Below, piece after piece: positions 1 through 8,503 of a stretch of DNA of 64,000 nt; positions within the stretch are counted from its first letter, which is position 1, and each line of letters starts with the position of its first letter. Source of the stretch: CAZDBS01 sp964503775 (lineage in GTDB: Bacteria; Patescibacteriota; Saccharimonadia; Saccharimonadales; CAZDBS01); assembly GCA_964503775.1 (NCBI GenBank), contig CAZDBS010000001.1, forward strand, positions 48,142 to 112,141, written 5' to 3'. The notes under the pieces are model-generated. The model saw only the letters and a program-made list of their open reading frames with translations, searched no databases and was not told where the DNA came from. The position numbers were made by a program, and so were the translations under genes.

Positions 1-28
1 TAGCAGAAATATGAGTTGTGGAATAAAT

Positions 29-934
29 CTAGGCGCCGATTTTATCTTTGCGGTGACGCTGCTTAGCGTTTTTCTCGACATACTCGATAATTTTTGTAGC
101 AACATCTCGGTTGGTCATTAATTCTGGTGTCTTAATACTGGCAGACGAGTTAACCTCGAGCACGAGTGGACCCTTCTCAGACCGCATCATATCGACACCG
201 CAGATCGTCAATCCCATAGCTTTGGCAGCTCGGATGGCAGTTTTCTCTTCTTCGTCAGTCAATTTAACTGGTTTACCAACACCACCCTGATGCGTGTTAG
301 ACCGGAAATCGTCATCAAGACTCTGTCTCTGAACACTGGCTACAACTCGACCACCTACCACAAGAGCACGAATATCCGTACCGGCTGATTCTTTGATAAA
401 CTCTTGAACCAGGAAACCTACGTTCTCGACAAAGAACGCCTGCATCACGGCTTTGGCAGCTTTGGTAGTTTCGGCAAGCACCACTCCGTTGCCATGAGTA
501 CCACGAGCGACTTTGATAATTACTGGCGCACCGCCCACTAGCTCTATCACTGCATCAAAATCAGCGGTCTCACGGGCGAAGACCGTCTTGGGTACCCCTA
601 CGCCGTTTTTGGCTAAGATCTGATAAGCGCGAAGCTTGTCGCGTGAGCGTACGATAGATATAGAACTGGCAGTTGTGTATACACCCTGCATTTCAAACTG
701 TCGAACGACAGCCGAGCCATATTTCGTATAGCTCTGAGCGATACGTGGAATAACAGCGTCGATATCGTGGAGCGGCTCACCTTTGTAATACACCAGCGGG
801 TGGCCTTTCTCAATTGTCATATAACACTTCGCGTAGTTCACGATGCTGACTTTGTGCCCATGCTGCAACGCCACTTCTTTGAGGCGTTTGGTTGTGTAGT
901 TGGCAGAACCTTTGGAGAGTATGACAATGTTCAT
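29..934 (-). CDS. rimK: RimK-type ATP-grasp ligase (ribosomal protein S6-glutamate ligase)
   Basis: 301 aa, close to the usual RimK length, and colinear with E. coli RimK from the first residues (IVILSKG, then IPRIAQSYTKYG and RSRDKLRAYQIL) to the end. The ATP-grasp core is visible: the nucleotide lysine segment near residues 133-155 (GGAPVIIKVARGTHGNG), LVQEFIKE near 175, and the metal-binding LEVNSS near 258. RimK adds glutamate residues to the C-terminus of ribosomal protein S6. The ATG is preceded by AAAGGAG. It is the last gene of a three-gene ATP-grasp cluster and starts 4 bp after the stop of the upstream gene. The family call is firm; S6 as the substrate is inferred. Confidence 0.9.
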   Translation of the reverse strand: MNIVILSKGSANYTTKRLKEVALQHGHKVSIVNYAKCYMTIEKGHPLVYYKGEPLHDIDAVIPRIAQSYTKYGSAVVRQFEMQGVYTTASSISIVRSRDKLRAYQILAKNGVGVPKTVFARETADFDAVIELVGGAPVIIKVARGTHGNGVVLAETTKAAKAVMQAFFVENVGFLVQEFIKESAGTDIRALVVGGRVVASVQRQSLDDDFRSNTHQGGVGKPVKLTDEEEKTAIRAAKAMGLTICGVDMMRSEKGPLVLEVNSSASIKTPELMTNRDVATKIIEYVEKNAKQRHRKDKIGA

Positions 935-938
935 ATTG

Positions 939-2318
939 TTACTCCTTTATGCTTAATGAAGGGTTGATTAGGAAACGACCGCCTAGAACTCGCCTGCCTA
1001 TGAGAACCGGGAAACGCATGGATCCACGATTAGTCAGTGTGAAAGAAGTCACAAACGAGCGGCCACCCAGTCGTAACCGCGTCCTAATTATATACCTTCG
1101 CTCTGTAACTTTATCCGATTTTTTTACCAGAGATACCCCGAAGTCTTCGCTTTCGCATAGTCGCAATTTATCGATTCGATCTTTGCGAGCAACTTCCGGT
1201 ACCTCAAACTGAAGCACTGTTTTGTTGCCACGTTTTACCTCACGAATGTTTTCGGCGTGGATTGATGAGCGATATGCACCCGTATCAACCTTCGCATGAG
1301 CGTCGGTAACACCAAGTTCCGGCAAATCAACAGTTTCGTGCAGTCCTATGACCTGTAATTTCCCATGAGGCAATCGTTTGTCTAATTTAATGCGTGATTT
1401 TGCCATACGAGCTACGTATTTATTGAACTCGTCTATGATAGCCACTTGATCGCCCGACGTATCACCAGTCACGATTTGCGAACCTTGATTGGCTTCCAAT
1501 ACTACATACTTGGTCTGTTTGAGATTTGGTAGAACATCTACACCTGAAACCTGGAGGCCGACCGCGTCTGCAGCCTGTTCCGCCAGCTCGAATACTTTTT
1601 TTGGCACTTGAGAACTCGGGATAAACGAGGAAGCACCACCTGCTGACTCATTGTTTAGATGGCTTCCTTCTTTGCCAACCCGACGTACTGCCACAACCGC
1701 CTTGCCGCCATAAACCTGAATTCGATAGTCAAACTTATTGGCTATATAGTGCTGTACCAGAAATGTCGTCTCTGGATAATTTTTGATGATAGCCAATGCT
1801 TTCTTCTGCGATTTCGCTAAGAAGTTCAATTTACCCTTTTGGCCGTTGGCGTCTTTGATAATCAGCGGATATTCTAGGCTGGTTCGTTCTAGTGCATATA
1901 CAGTGTGTTGTGGAGCGCAGTAAAGTGTATCGGCTACTGGTACGCCGTTTGACCAGAAACGAAACTGTGACACTAACTTACTTCCGTCATTTTTGTTGGC
2001 AACGAGACTATCTGAAAAAGGTATGCCTATCGCCTGTAGGTAGATTGATAGAGCAGCTGCCTCATCTGGCATACTCATCCAGCGCTTGAAATATACCCAA
2101 GTATAGCCCTGTATATACCGCTCGGTTCTAGCATCAAAAATGGTTGCCACATTGTTTTTAATTTCAAAGATGAGGTCCTCAAGTGCTACATAGTCGATAT
2201 CGATACCTTCTAGACCCGGTCGTTTTTGAAGTCGCTTCACAAAACCACCGAACCAAGTACTGTTTTCACTACGACGCTCAGTAAAGACCACGAGTGCTCT
2301 AGGGTTAGACTTTTTCAT
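939..2318 (-). CDS. ATP-grasp ligase fused to RimB-like aspartyl/zinc protease domain
   Basis: 459 aa with two domains. Residues 1-305 form a RimK-like ATP-grasp domain (PLIIKDANGQKGKL near 151, LEANQGSQ near 274). Residues about 320-459 match the 'ATP-dependent zinc protease' / RimB family, a retropepsin-like fold, with LPELGV, the active-site-like VDTGAYRSSIHA at 344-355, and a C-terminal VLIGRRVLGGRFLINPS. RimB-type proteins act with RimK on glutamate tails. Having the ligase and a tail-trimming domain in one chain suggests a writer-eraser protein, which is an inference. It overlaps the upstream ATP-grasp gene by 14 bp and sits 4 bp before rimK, so co-translation is likely. Confidence 0.85.
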   Translation of the reverse strand: MKKSNPRALVVFTERRSENSTWFGGFVKRLQKRPGLEGIDIDYVALEDLIFEIKNNVATIFDARTERYIQGYTWVYFKRWMSMPDEAAALSIYLQAIGIPFSDSLVANKNDGSKLVSQFRFWSNGVPVADTLYCAPQHTVYALERTSLEYPLIIKDANGQKGKLNFLAKSQKKALAIIKNYPETTFLVQHYIANKFDYRIQVYGGKAVVAVRRVGKEGSHLNNESAGGASSFIPSSQVPKKVFELAEQAADAVGLQVSGVDVLPNLKQTKYVVLEANQGSQIVTGDTSGDQVAIIDEFNKYVARMAKSRIKLDKRLPHGKLQVIGLHETVDLPELGVTDAHAKVDTGAYRSSIHAENIREVKRGNKTVLQFEVPEVARKDRIDKLRLCESEDFGVSLVKKSDKVTERRYIIRTRLRLGGRSFVTSFTLTNRGSMRFPVLIGRRVLGGRFLINPSLSIKE

Positions 2319-3246
2319 GAGAGTCTTTCATTTCGCCATAAGCCAACTCTTGAAGATACTGCATGAGTACAGGGATTTTGACTTCCGGCTGTGCACCAAC
2401 TTGAATAGCTGGTTGGTCGTTAACTTCGAGGATGTAGTGCTTGCCAGTCTGATTGTTGATGATGAGATCAACACCCGCGAAACCACTGCGTCGCACTTTG
2501 TCGGCAGCCTTCAATACATCCCTTTGCTGGATGTCAGAGAGCGTACTTATCGGGACAAACTCAGCCTCGGCGCCCGCTGACGTGTTATTAACATGCGTAC
2601 CGGAGTTTTGGTCACGCATTCGCTTCATAACGAGGCGAATTTTGCCCCCCATGACAAGTACTCGATAGTCGCAGTCATTGGGTATAAACTCCTGCAGGAC
2701 AAAAGACTGTTCCGGGTGGTTCGTCAGAGCGATTTTAAGTTCGTCGTAATTATTGACTAAGTAATTCATCTTGCCACCGAACGTGTCGGCCGCTTTGGCG
2801 ATGAAAGGGTAGTCGAAGCGAGGATGTTTCTTGAACACCAGCAAAATCTCGCGTTTGCTGCTCATGAAGGTATTGGGCAACGGCACATCACCACCTGACA
2901 TCGTTACAAGTTCACTGACTTTAGTGTCGCTCAACACGCTCAATGGTTCTTCGGTAGTGACAGGGATACCTTGTCTCTTAAGATAAGTTACAGCTGCGAG
3001 GGCTTGTTGGGGAGCCATGAGCCACATTTCCAGATCAACGGCAGCGAAAGTATCGAGGCGCCGGTCAGTCATCGAGTCGGTTACGATTAACTCATTATCG
3101 ATGATCTCGGTATGTAAATCTTTCAGGGAACCCTGAAATAACTGTAGTCCATACTCACCTTCCACAGCTTTGAGGGGCTCGAACATGATCCGATAATAAT
3201 CGGTTTTGTGCTTACGATAACTAAAAAATACGAGTACGTCTTTCAT
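2305..3246 (-). CDS. RimK-like ATP-grasp protein
   Basis: 313 aa, the first of three consecutive ATP-grasp genes. The core is recognisable from YPFIAKAADTFGGKMNYL near residue 147, FVLQEFIPNDCDYRVLVMGG near 182 and ILEVNDQPAIQ near 274. It resembles the N-terminal half of the next gene (both have the LNxxSAG/VNNTSAG segment) more than it resembles rimK, so the pair probably arose by duplication. A GAGG motif precedes the ATG. The substrate is unknown. Carboxylate-amine ligases of this type build polyglutamate tails or graspetide bonds, but no obvious precursor peptide is adjacent. Confidence 0.8.
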   Translation of the reverse strand: MKDVLVFFSYRKHKTDYYRIMFEPLKAVEGEYGLQLFQGSLKDLHTEIIDNELIVTDSMTDRRLDTFAAVDLEMWLMAPQQALAAVTYLKRQGIPVTTEEPLSVLSDTKVSELVTMSGGDVPLPNTFMSSKREILLVFKKHPRFDYPFIAKAADTFGGKMNYLVNNYDELKIALTNHPEQSFVLQEFIPNDCDYRVLVMGGKIRLVMKRMRDQNSGTHVNNTSAGAEAEFVPISTLSDIQQRDVLKAADKVRRSGFAGVDLIINNQTGKHYILEVNDQPAIQVGAQPEVKIPVLMQYLQELAYGEMKDSHEKV

Positions 3247-3287
3247 AGCATATACCTCGTGTGCAGCTTGCCTTGAGACCAGGCTAT

Positions 3288-3866
3288 TTACGCAGCCTCT
3301 TTTAATAGATGTTTGTTTACGCGCTCAATCAACCACAGATAAGCCAAAACAATTGTATATTCCTTGCTTTCGTCACTCACCGCCTCACCTAAGTTATGTC
3401 GTACTACCTCGTGTAGTTTGTGCATCGCCTCTAGTGCCCGTTCAGTGTCATCGCTATGCTCTGGGTTTGCTAACAATCTCGCGATTCTTGGAACTTCTTT
3501 ATGTCGGTCAGGCTTTGGGGCTGGGACATCGCCTCGTATCCGTATAGTAACTACTTTGCCAAAAGTTTCCACAAATCCACCCACAAAATCATCTCGCGGC
3601 TCGACACCACTCAATAATTTTCGTTCACCCTCACCTGGCACGTATATACGTCGGCCTTTTTTGCCGCACTGGAAATACTTCAACTGATCTGGGTCGTTTG
3701 GTTCAGGCGTATTTACAACGACCGGGATCTCACCTATTTCAGGAAAGTCATCTTCAAAACCACGCAAAAGCTCTGTACCCAAAGCCTCCATAGCTTCAGG
3801 GGTCAAGAGAGCCTCATGTTGGGGATCTTGATTATGGTTTTCTCCATTTGACGATACTTCACTCAT
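3288..3866 (-). CDS. hypothetical protein upstream of ATP-grasp cluster
   Basis: 192 aa, acidic at the N-terminus and basic in the middle; I recognise no family. There is no signal peptide or membrane segment. A TAAAAT box lies 7 bases before the ATG, so the message is probably leaderless. The next gene starts only 41 bp downstream on the same strand, so it may be the first gene of the ATP-grasp operon and a candidate partner or substrate of those ligases. That link is purely positional. Confidence 0.65.
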   Translation of the reverse strand: MSEVSSNGENHNQDPQHEALLTPEAMEALGTELLRGFEDDFPEIGEIPVVVNTPEPNDPDQLKYFQCGKKGRRIYVPGEGERKLLSGVEPRDDFVGGFVETFGKVVTIRIRGDVPAPKPDRHKEVPRIARLLANPEHSDDTERALEAMHKLHEVVRHNLGEAVSDESKEYTIVLAYLWLIERVNKHLLKEAA

Positions 3867-3941
3867 GAGGTGTATTTTACCATAGATCTAGTTATTTGGC
3901 AATGCCCTCAATCTGTTTAAAACCTATCTATCAAATCACTT

Positions 3942-4046
3942 CTATTGTGAGGAAACCCGCCAAAATGCCGCAACTATCACAACTAATACGATTACCAAGA
4001 TAGCCGCAAGCATTATTACAAAACCATTTTCTGTCAATCGCTTCAT
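3942..4046 (-). CDS. possible 34-aa single-span membrane peptide
   Basis: A short ATG-to-TAG frame with a charged start (MKRLTENG), about 21 uninterrupted hydrophobic residues (FVIMLAAILVIVLVVIVAAF) and a short basic-polar tail. It is the only coding signal in the 240-bp gap between the hypothetical gene and dnaJ. A run this hydrophobic inside an open frame is unlikely by chance, but no clear Shine-Dalgarno or -10 box was found. Confidence 0.4.
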   Translation of the reverse strand: MKRLTENGFVIMLAAILVIVLVVIVAAFWRVSSQ

Positions 4047-4108
4047 GATGCGCGCCCGCCCTAGCGCTTTGTTAATCAGAGTATATGACGAATAAGCATA
4101 GGCGTAAA

Positions 4109-5215
4109 CTAGAATATTCGACGTTTTGGCTTATCTTTAAACTCTTCTAGCAATTCCGCTTGTTTTTTACTGAGTTTAGTTGGCGTATCTACGAGAATAG
4201 TCACGATATGGGAACCTCGACTGGAGCCTTTGAGATGAGGTACGCCATGGCCAGATAACTTGAAATCTGAACCGCTTTGCGTGCCAGCTGGAACCTTCAT
4301 ATTTACTGGACCATCGACTGTTTCGACTTCTATCGTCGTGCCAAGGGCGGCATCAACCATCTCGACATGTTCTTTGGATAGGATAAGGTCACCTTCGCGG
4401 GTAAATTTCTTGTGTGGTTTGACCCTTACATTGACATAGAGATCGCCTTTCGGTCCGTTGGCGATAGCCTCACCGTGCTCACGCAAGCGAATAGTGGCCC
4501 CATCATCAATACCGGCTGGGATTTTGAGATTTATGGTTTGCTGCTCGGGTGAAGTACCTTTGCCCCGACACACGCTGCAAATTTTCTCCGGTACTTTACC
4601 TCTACCGTTACAGACATGACAGACAATTGCCTGTTGGATATTACCGAAAATGGTTCGAGTAGCCGTGACCACTTGTCCTCGTCCGCCACAAGTTTCACAA
4701 GTTTTGAGCTCATGGCCTGGCTCGACTGTCGTACCTTTGCAGTGTTCGCAAGTATCATCCAGACGAATATGCAAATCTTTCTCGACACCAAACACTGCTT
4801 CTTCGAAACTTAGTTCAACACTGGTCTGGACGTCGTGACCTCGCGCTTGACGACCCCCACGCTGTTGCCCACTGAATCCGCCGCCGAAGAAACTACCCAA
4901 TATATCCCCGAGACCCAAGTCTCCGAAATCAAAATGAACATTTTGGCCATCAAAGCCGCCAAAACCATTAAACCCACCACCGTCACTCGCGGCACTTGAT
5001 CCAACGCCGGCATGACCAAATTGATCATAACGTTTGCGTTTCTCGCTGTCTTTCAGAACTTCATACGCTTCGTTAAGCTCTTTGAACTTACTCTCATCGC
5101 CACCCTCTTTATCTGGGTGATGCTGGACGGCCAGCCGACGAAAGGCTTTTTTGATCTCGTCAGCACTGGCATTTTTGGAAACACCTAAGACTTCGTAATA
5201 GTCTCGTTTGGACAT
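4109..5215 (-). CDS. dnaJ: chaperone protein DnaJ
   Basis: 368 aa, normal for type I DnaJ. The J domain occupies residues 1-70 with the HPD motif at 33-35. A Gly/Phe-rich linker follows (about 75-125), then four CxxCxGxG zinc modules (CEHCKGTT, CETCGGRG, CHVCNGRG, CSVCRGKG) and the C-terminal substrate-binding beta domains. It stimulates DnaK ATPase and delivers substrates in the cytoplasm. It starts 6 bp after the dnaK stop, so both are expressed from the CIRCE-controlled dnaK promoter. Confidence 0.98.
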   Translation of the reverse strand: MSKRDYYEVLGVSKNASADEIKKAFRRLAVQHHPDKEGGDESKFKELNEAYEVLKDSEKRKRYDQFGHAGVGSSAASDGGGFNGFGGFDGQNVHFDFGDLGLGDILGSFFGGGFSGQQRGGRQARGHDVQTSVELSFEEAVFGVEKDLHIRLDDTCEHCKGTTVEPGHELKTCETCGGRGQVVTATRTIFGNIQQAIVCHVCNGRGKVPEKICSVCRGKGTSPEQQTINLKIPAGIDDGATIRLREHGEAIANGPKGDLYVNVRVKPHKKFTREGDLILSKEHVEMVDAALGTTIEVETVDGPVNMKVPAGTQSGSDFKLSGHGVPHLKGSSRGSHIVTILVDTPTKLSKKQAELLEEFKDKPKRRIF

Positions 5216-5221
5216 TAGACC

Positions 5222-7117
5222 CTACTTATCTTTTTCGTCTACGACTTCACCCTCGACAGGCTCATCGGTTTTCTTGTCAGTATCCTTTTCTGAGTCAGCA
5301 TTGGCTTCTGTGCCTTTTGCTGCTTCATACATCTTAGCGCCAATTGGCATAATTTTGTCAGTCAGATCCTTGGCGGCTTTTTCAATTTCATCTTTATCAG
5401 TAGATTCCAGGGCTTTTTTGGCCTCCGTAACAGCCTCATCGATGGTTTTGACATCTTCCTCGGCCAGTTTGTCTTTATTCTCAGACTTCATCTTTTCAGC
5501 TTGGTATATAGCGCTATCCAGCATATTTTTGGCTTCAGCGGCTTCACGCTTCTTCTTGTCTTCCTCGGCGTGTGCTTCAGCCTCTTTGGCGGCTTTTTCA
5601 ACCTCGGTTTTATCGAGGTTCCCAGAGTTCTGGATGGTGATGCTCTGTTCTTTACCCGTGCCTTTGTCTTTGGCGGTCACATTCAGTATACCGTTGGCAT
5701 CGAGATTGAACGTCACTTCGATTTGTGGTACGCCGCGAGGCGCTGACGGGATACCGTCCAGTACGAAACGACCCAGGCTCTTGTTGTCGACCGACATCTC
5801 ACGTTCTCCTTGCAATACATGAATCTCTACTGACGACTGTCCATCGGCAGCTGTTGAGAATACTTCGTTCTTGCTGGTTGGGATAGTGGTATTTCGTTCG
5901 ATGAGTTTAGTCGTCACACCACCCAGAGTCTCGATACCAAGACTTAAGGGCGTTACATCGAGCAGGAGGACGTCTTTGACATCTCCCTGCAGGACACCAC
6001 CTTGGATAGCGGCACCGACAGCCACAACCTCATCAGGATTGACACCTTTGAGCGGTTCTTTGCCAAAGATTTCTTTGACCTTATCGATGACAGCCGGCAT
6101 GCGCGTCATGCCACCAACCAAGACAACTTCGTCGATGTCTTTGGCTTCTAGACCAGCGTCTTTGAGTGCTTTTTTGCATGGTTCGACAGTCTTGTCGATC
6201 ATTTCTTGGACAAGCTCGACGAGCTTAGCGCGCGTTAACTTGTATTCGAAGTGCTTTGGACCATCTGCATCAGCTGTGATGAAAGGCAGGTTGATGTCAG
6301 CTACTTCGGTTGTCGAGAGCTCTTTCTTGGCCTTCTCGGCTTCGTCTTTGAGGCGCTGCATAGCAGCGTTATCACCTTTAAGATCGATTCCTTGTTCTTT
6401 CTTGAACACCTCTAGGAAGTGGTTGACGATGCGATTGTCGAAGTCTTCGCCACCGAGATGCGTATCACCATTGGTACTCTTAACTTCAAACACACCATCA
6501 CCTAGTTCGAGAATAGAGACGTCGAACGTACCACCACCGAGGTCGAAAACCACGATTCTCTCTTCTTTTTTACTGTCCAGACCGTAAGCCAGAGCGGCAG
6601 CAGTTGGCTCGTTGATAATTCGTTTTACCTCGAGTCCAGCGATTTTACCAGCGTCTTTAGTAGCTTGACGCTGCGAGTCGTCAAAATATGCGGGGACGGT
6701 GATGACGGCTTCAGTAACAGGTTCACCTAGGTAGGCCTCGGCGTCGGCTTTCAATTTGCCTAGAATCATAGCGCTGACTTCTTCCGGGCTATAGTCTTTG
6801 TCAGCCATGGTTACTTTGACGCCACTACCGCTTTTCACGATCTTGTAGGGCATGATGTCGATGTCTTTTTGGACTTCCTTGTCCTCAAACTTGCGACCGA
6901 TGAGTCGCTTGACACCATAGATGGTATTCGAGGCATTGGTTACACGCTGCCGTTGTGCAACTTGCCCGACGAGACGTTCGCCGTTTTTGTTGATAGCTAC
7001 GACAGATGGCGTGGTGCGATTACCTTCAGCATTGGCGATGATTTCTGGCTTGCCAGACACCATGACTGCCATAGCCGAGTTAGTAGTACCTAAGTCAATT
7101 CCGATAATCTTACCCAT
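5222..7117 (-). CDS. dnaK: molecular chaperone DnaK (Hsp70)
   Basis: 631 aa, full length. The nucleotide-binding domain starts IIGIDLGTTNSAMAV and holds the phosphate and adenosine loops (VFDLGGGTFDVSIL, VVLVGGMTRMPAV). The linker DVLLLDVTPLSLG precedes the substrate-binding domain and lid, and the tail is acidic (ending VVDEKDK) as in most bacterial DnaK. The ATG has a good AAAGGAG Shine-Dalgarno. The gene heads a dnaK-dnaJ operon, with its own promoter and two CIRCE operators in the 110 bp upstream, separate from hrcA-grpE. Confidence 0.99.
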   Translation of the reverse strand: MGKIIGIDLGTTNSAMAVMVSGKPEIIANAEGNRTTPSVVAINKNGERLVGQVAQRQRVTNASNTIYGVKRLIGRKFEDKEVQKDIDIMPYKIVKSGSGVKVTMADKDYSPEEVSAMILGKLKADAEAYLGEPVTEAVITVPAYFDDSQRQATKDAGKIAGLEVKRIINEPTAAALAYGLDSKKEERIVVFDLGGGTFDVSILELGDGVFEVKSTNGDTHLGGEDFDNRIVNHFLEVFKKEQGIDLKGDNAAMQRLKDEAEKAKKELSTTEVADINLPFITADADGPKHFEYKLTRAKLVELVQEMIDKTVEPCKKALKDAGLEAKDIDEVVLVGGMTRMPAVIDKVKEIFGKEPLKGVNPDEVVAVGAAIQGGVLQGDVKDVLLLDVTPLSLGIETLGGVTTKLIERNTTIPTSKNEVFSTAADGQSSVEIHVLQGEREMSVDNKSLGRFVLDGIPSAPRGVPQIEVTFNLDANGILNVTAKDKGTGKEQSITIQNSGNLDKTEVEKAAKEAEAHAEEDKKKREAAEAKNMLDSAIYQAEKMKSENKDKLAEEDVKTIDEAVTEAKKALESTDKDEIEKAAKDLTDKIMPIGAKMYEAAKGTEANADSEKDTDKKTDEPVEGEVVDEKDK

Positions 7118-7151
7118 AAGATTGCTCCTTTTATGCTAAAAATGTGAGATT

Positions 7152-7178
7152 CTGGCACTCATTATACTACAGTGCCAA
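7152..7178 (-). promoter_or_regulatory. CIRCE-like HrcA operator, dnaK proximal
   Basis: CTGGCACTC-N9-CAGTGCCAA, an imperfect copy of the CIRCE palindrome TTAGCACTC-N9-GAGTGCTAA. It lies just downstream of the dnaK -10 box, over the expected transcription start, where bound HrcA would block RNA polymerase. Confidence 0.75.
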
Positions 7179-7187
7179 TTGATAGAA

Positions 7188-7216
7188 ATTGTATTATTCT
7201 GGCACTCTCATGTCAA
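7188..7216 (-). promoter_or_regulatory. dnaK-dnaJ promoter (TTGACA-N17-TACAAT)
   Basis: On the minus strand TTGACA (7211-7216) and TACAAT (7188-7193) are separated by exactly 17 bp, a near-consensus sigma70-type promoter. The -35 box sits inside the spacer of the distal CIRCE element, and the proximal CIRCE covers the start site. Confidence 0.8.
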
Positions 7217-7225
7217 GAGTGCTAA
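7199..7225 (-). promoter_or_regulatory. CIRCE HrcA operator, dnaK distal
   Basis: CTGGCACTC-N9-GAGTGCTAA. One arm is a perfect match to the CIRCE consensus. It overlaps the dnaK -35 box and ends 2 bp from the grpE stop codon. Confidence 0.9.
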
Positions 7226-7227
7226 TC

Positions 7228-7695
7228 CTATTTCGATGAAACTTTTACCATCGCTGGACGGATGACCATGTCGCCGACCTTATAACCTGATTGCAATTCT
7301 TCGACTATTGTCTCTACCTCACCTTCACCTTCTTCCACGCTGACTGCTTCATGCAGGTTTGGATCAAATGGTTCGCCGACAGTCTTTATTTTCTCTACAC
7401 CTAAATCAGATACAGTTTTTTCGAATTGCTTTACAATGCCCTCGATACCGCGTACGAACTCGTTACTCTCCAAGTCTTTCGGAATGTGTTTTAGAGATCG
7501 CTCAAAGTTATCTATGACCGGCAGCAAGTCGCGGATAATACCTGTCTTGACTAAATCTTTGAGTCCAGTTATCTGCTCTTCGTGACGACGGCGAATATTC
7601 ATAGCATCTGCCCTCTCGCGTTGCAAAGCTTCAGTCAATTCCCGAAGTTTTGCTTCAAGATCATCGTGCTTTGGGTGCTGTGGTTTTTTACTCAT
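7228..7695 (-). CDS. grpE: nucleotide exchange factor GrpE
   Basis: 155 aa, shorter than the usual 190-200 because the disordered N-terminus is brief. Residues 10-55 form the long helix (KLRELTEALQRERADAMNIRRRHEEQ). The C-terminal part shows the family signature (LLPVIDNFERSLKH, GIEGIVKQFEKTVSDLGVEKI, FDPNLHEAV, GYKVGDMVIRPAMVKV). It releases ADP from DnaK. A GGAGG motif precedes the ATG. It lies 9 bp after hrcA and is its operon partner. Confidence 0.97.
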   Translation of the reverse strand: MSKKPQHPKHDDLEAKLRELTEALQRERADAMNIRRRHEEQITGLKDLVKTGIIRDLLPVIDNFERSLKHIPKDLESNEFVRGIEGIVKQFEKTVSDLGVEKIKTVGEPFDPNLHEAVSVEEGEGEVETIVEELQSGYKVGDMVIRPAMVKVSSK

Positions 7696-7704
7696 TCTTC
7701 CCTC

Positions 7705-8403
7705 CTACAAAACCTGCTCTAATGCTTCACCGGCTCTTTGGACTAAAGCAATCGTACCTCTGTAGCTTTGGCGGGTTGGACCCAAAACCCCGATATAACT
7801 TCGATCACTATACGGGCTACGGAAACGACTAATAATTAAACTACAACCAGAATTGCGACCTATGGGATTCTCTTGACCAATATAGACACTCAACGGTTTG
7901 TTAGGCGCCGCTTCACGCAGCCAGGGCTCCAAGTTATCGAGTAAACGAGCTACCTCCTTCACTTGACCTGCTTGCATAAATTCCGGCTGACCAAAGAGAT
8001 TGGAAAGACCACTCATGTACAGCTGATCACCAATTGTAGCGAGACCTAGATTATGTGTCAGTTCGACAAGCGTATCGACGGCGTTACGAATGGTGCGCTC
8101 GGGTAACCCACCGTCCATCACACGCGTAGTAAGGGCCCGTTCTGCTCGTCGTTCAGAAGCCGTCTCGTCGATATCGGCGACATTGTTCACGTAATATCGA
8201 TAGCCTTTATCGGTAGGGATGCGTCCAGCCGAGGTGTGGGGCTGCATGATGTAGCCTTCTCGTTCAAGATCGGCCATCTCAGCCCTTATAGTTGCACTAG
8301 AGACGTCGAAAGCGCGCGCCAACAGGCTCGAGCCCACTGGGCTCGCTACTTCGGCATATTGCTCAACAATAGCTCTTAGGATGGCCGTTTGTCTCTCTGT
8401 CAT
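7705..8403 (-). CDS. hrcA: heat-inducible transcription repressor HrcA (short form)
   Basis: 232 aa from the chosen ATG, against about 340 in most HrcA. The N-terminal winged helix is typical (MTERQTAILRAIVEQYAEVASPVGS, then SSATIRAEMADLEREGYI and HTSAGRIPTDKGYRYYV). The C-terminal IGQENPIGRNSGCSLIISRF and VLGPTRQSYRGTIALV belong to the sensor domain, so the shortening lies in the middle (dimerisation/insert) region. A longer frame starts at 8466 but would run through the CIRCE operator. The ATG at 8403 fits the family start and has a -10-like TACCAT 9 bases upstream. It represses its own operon and dnaK. Confidence 0.93.
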   Translation of the reverse strand: MTERQTAILRAIVEQYAEVASPVGSSLLARAFDVSSATIRAEMADLEREGYIMQPHTSAGRIPTDKGYRYYVNNVADIDETASERRAERALTTRVMDGGLPERTIRNAVDTLVELTHNLGLATIGDQLYMSGLSNLFGQPEFMQAGQVKEVARLLDNLEPWLREAAPNKPLSVYIGQENPIGRNSGCSLIISRFRSPYSDRSYIGVLGPTRQSYRGTIALVQRAGEALEQVL

Positions 8404-8412
8404 ACTGTCTAT

Positions 8413-8442
8413 ATGGTAAGTTAGCTGGCACTCCGGAGTCAA
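8413..8442 (-). promoter_or_regulatory. hrcA-grpE promoter (TTGACT-N18-TACCAT)
   Basis: TTGACT (8437-8442) sits within the CIRCE spacer, exactly as at dnaK. TACCAT (8413-8418) follows after 18 bp and is only 9 bases from the hrcA ATG, so the message would be leaderless. The -10 match is moderate. Confidence 0.55.
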
Positions 8443-8451
8443 GAGTGCTAG
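8425..8451 (-). promoter_or_regulatory. CIRCE HrcA operator upstream of hrcA
   Basis: CTGGCACTC-N9-GAGTGCTAG. The arms match the CIRCE consensus at all but the outer positions. It lies between hrcA and the divergent peroxiredoxin gene and could affect both. Confidence 0.9.
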
Positions 8452-8503
8452 CAGCTTCTCGCGCAATGATATAGTAGATTGATAGCACTATATGGAGGAA
8501 CTG

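Noticed and set aside
5208..6587. Long plus-strand open frames opposite dnaK (204 and 238 codons)
   Set aside because: They are the antisense shadows of dnaK codons, are Ser-rich low-complexity in translation, and lack ribosome sites.
8404..8466. Longer hrcA start at 8466
   Set aside because: The extension would translate through the CIRCE operator and promoter and does not match the family N-terminus.
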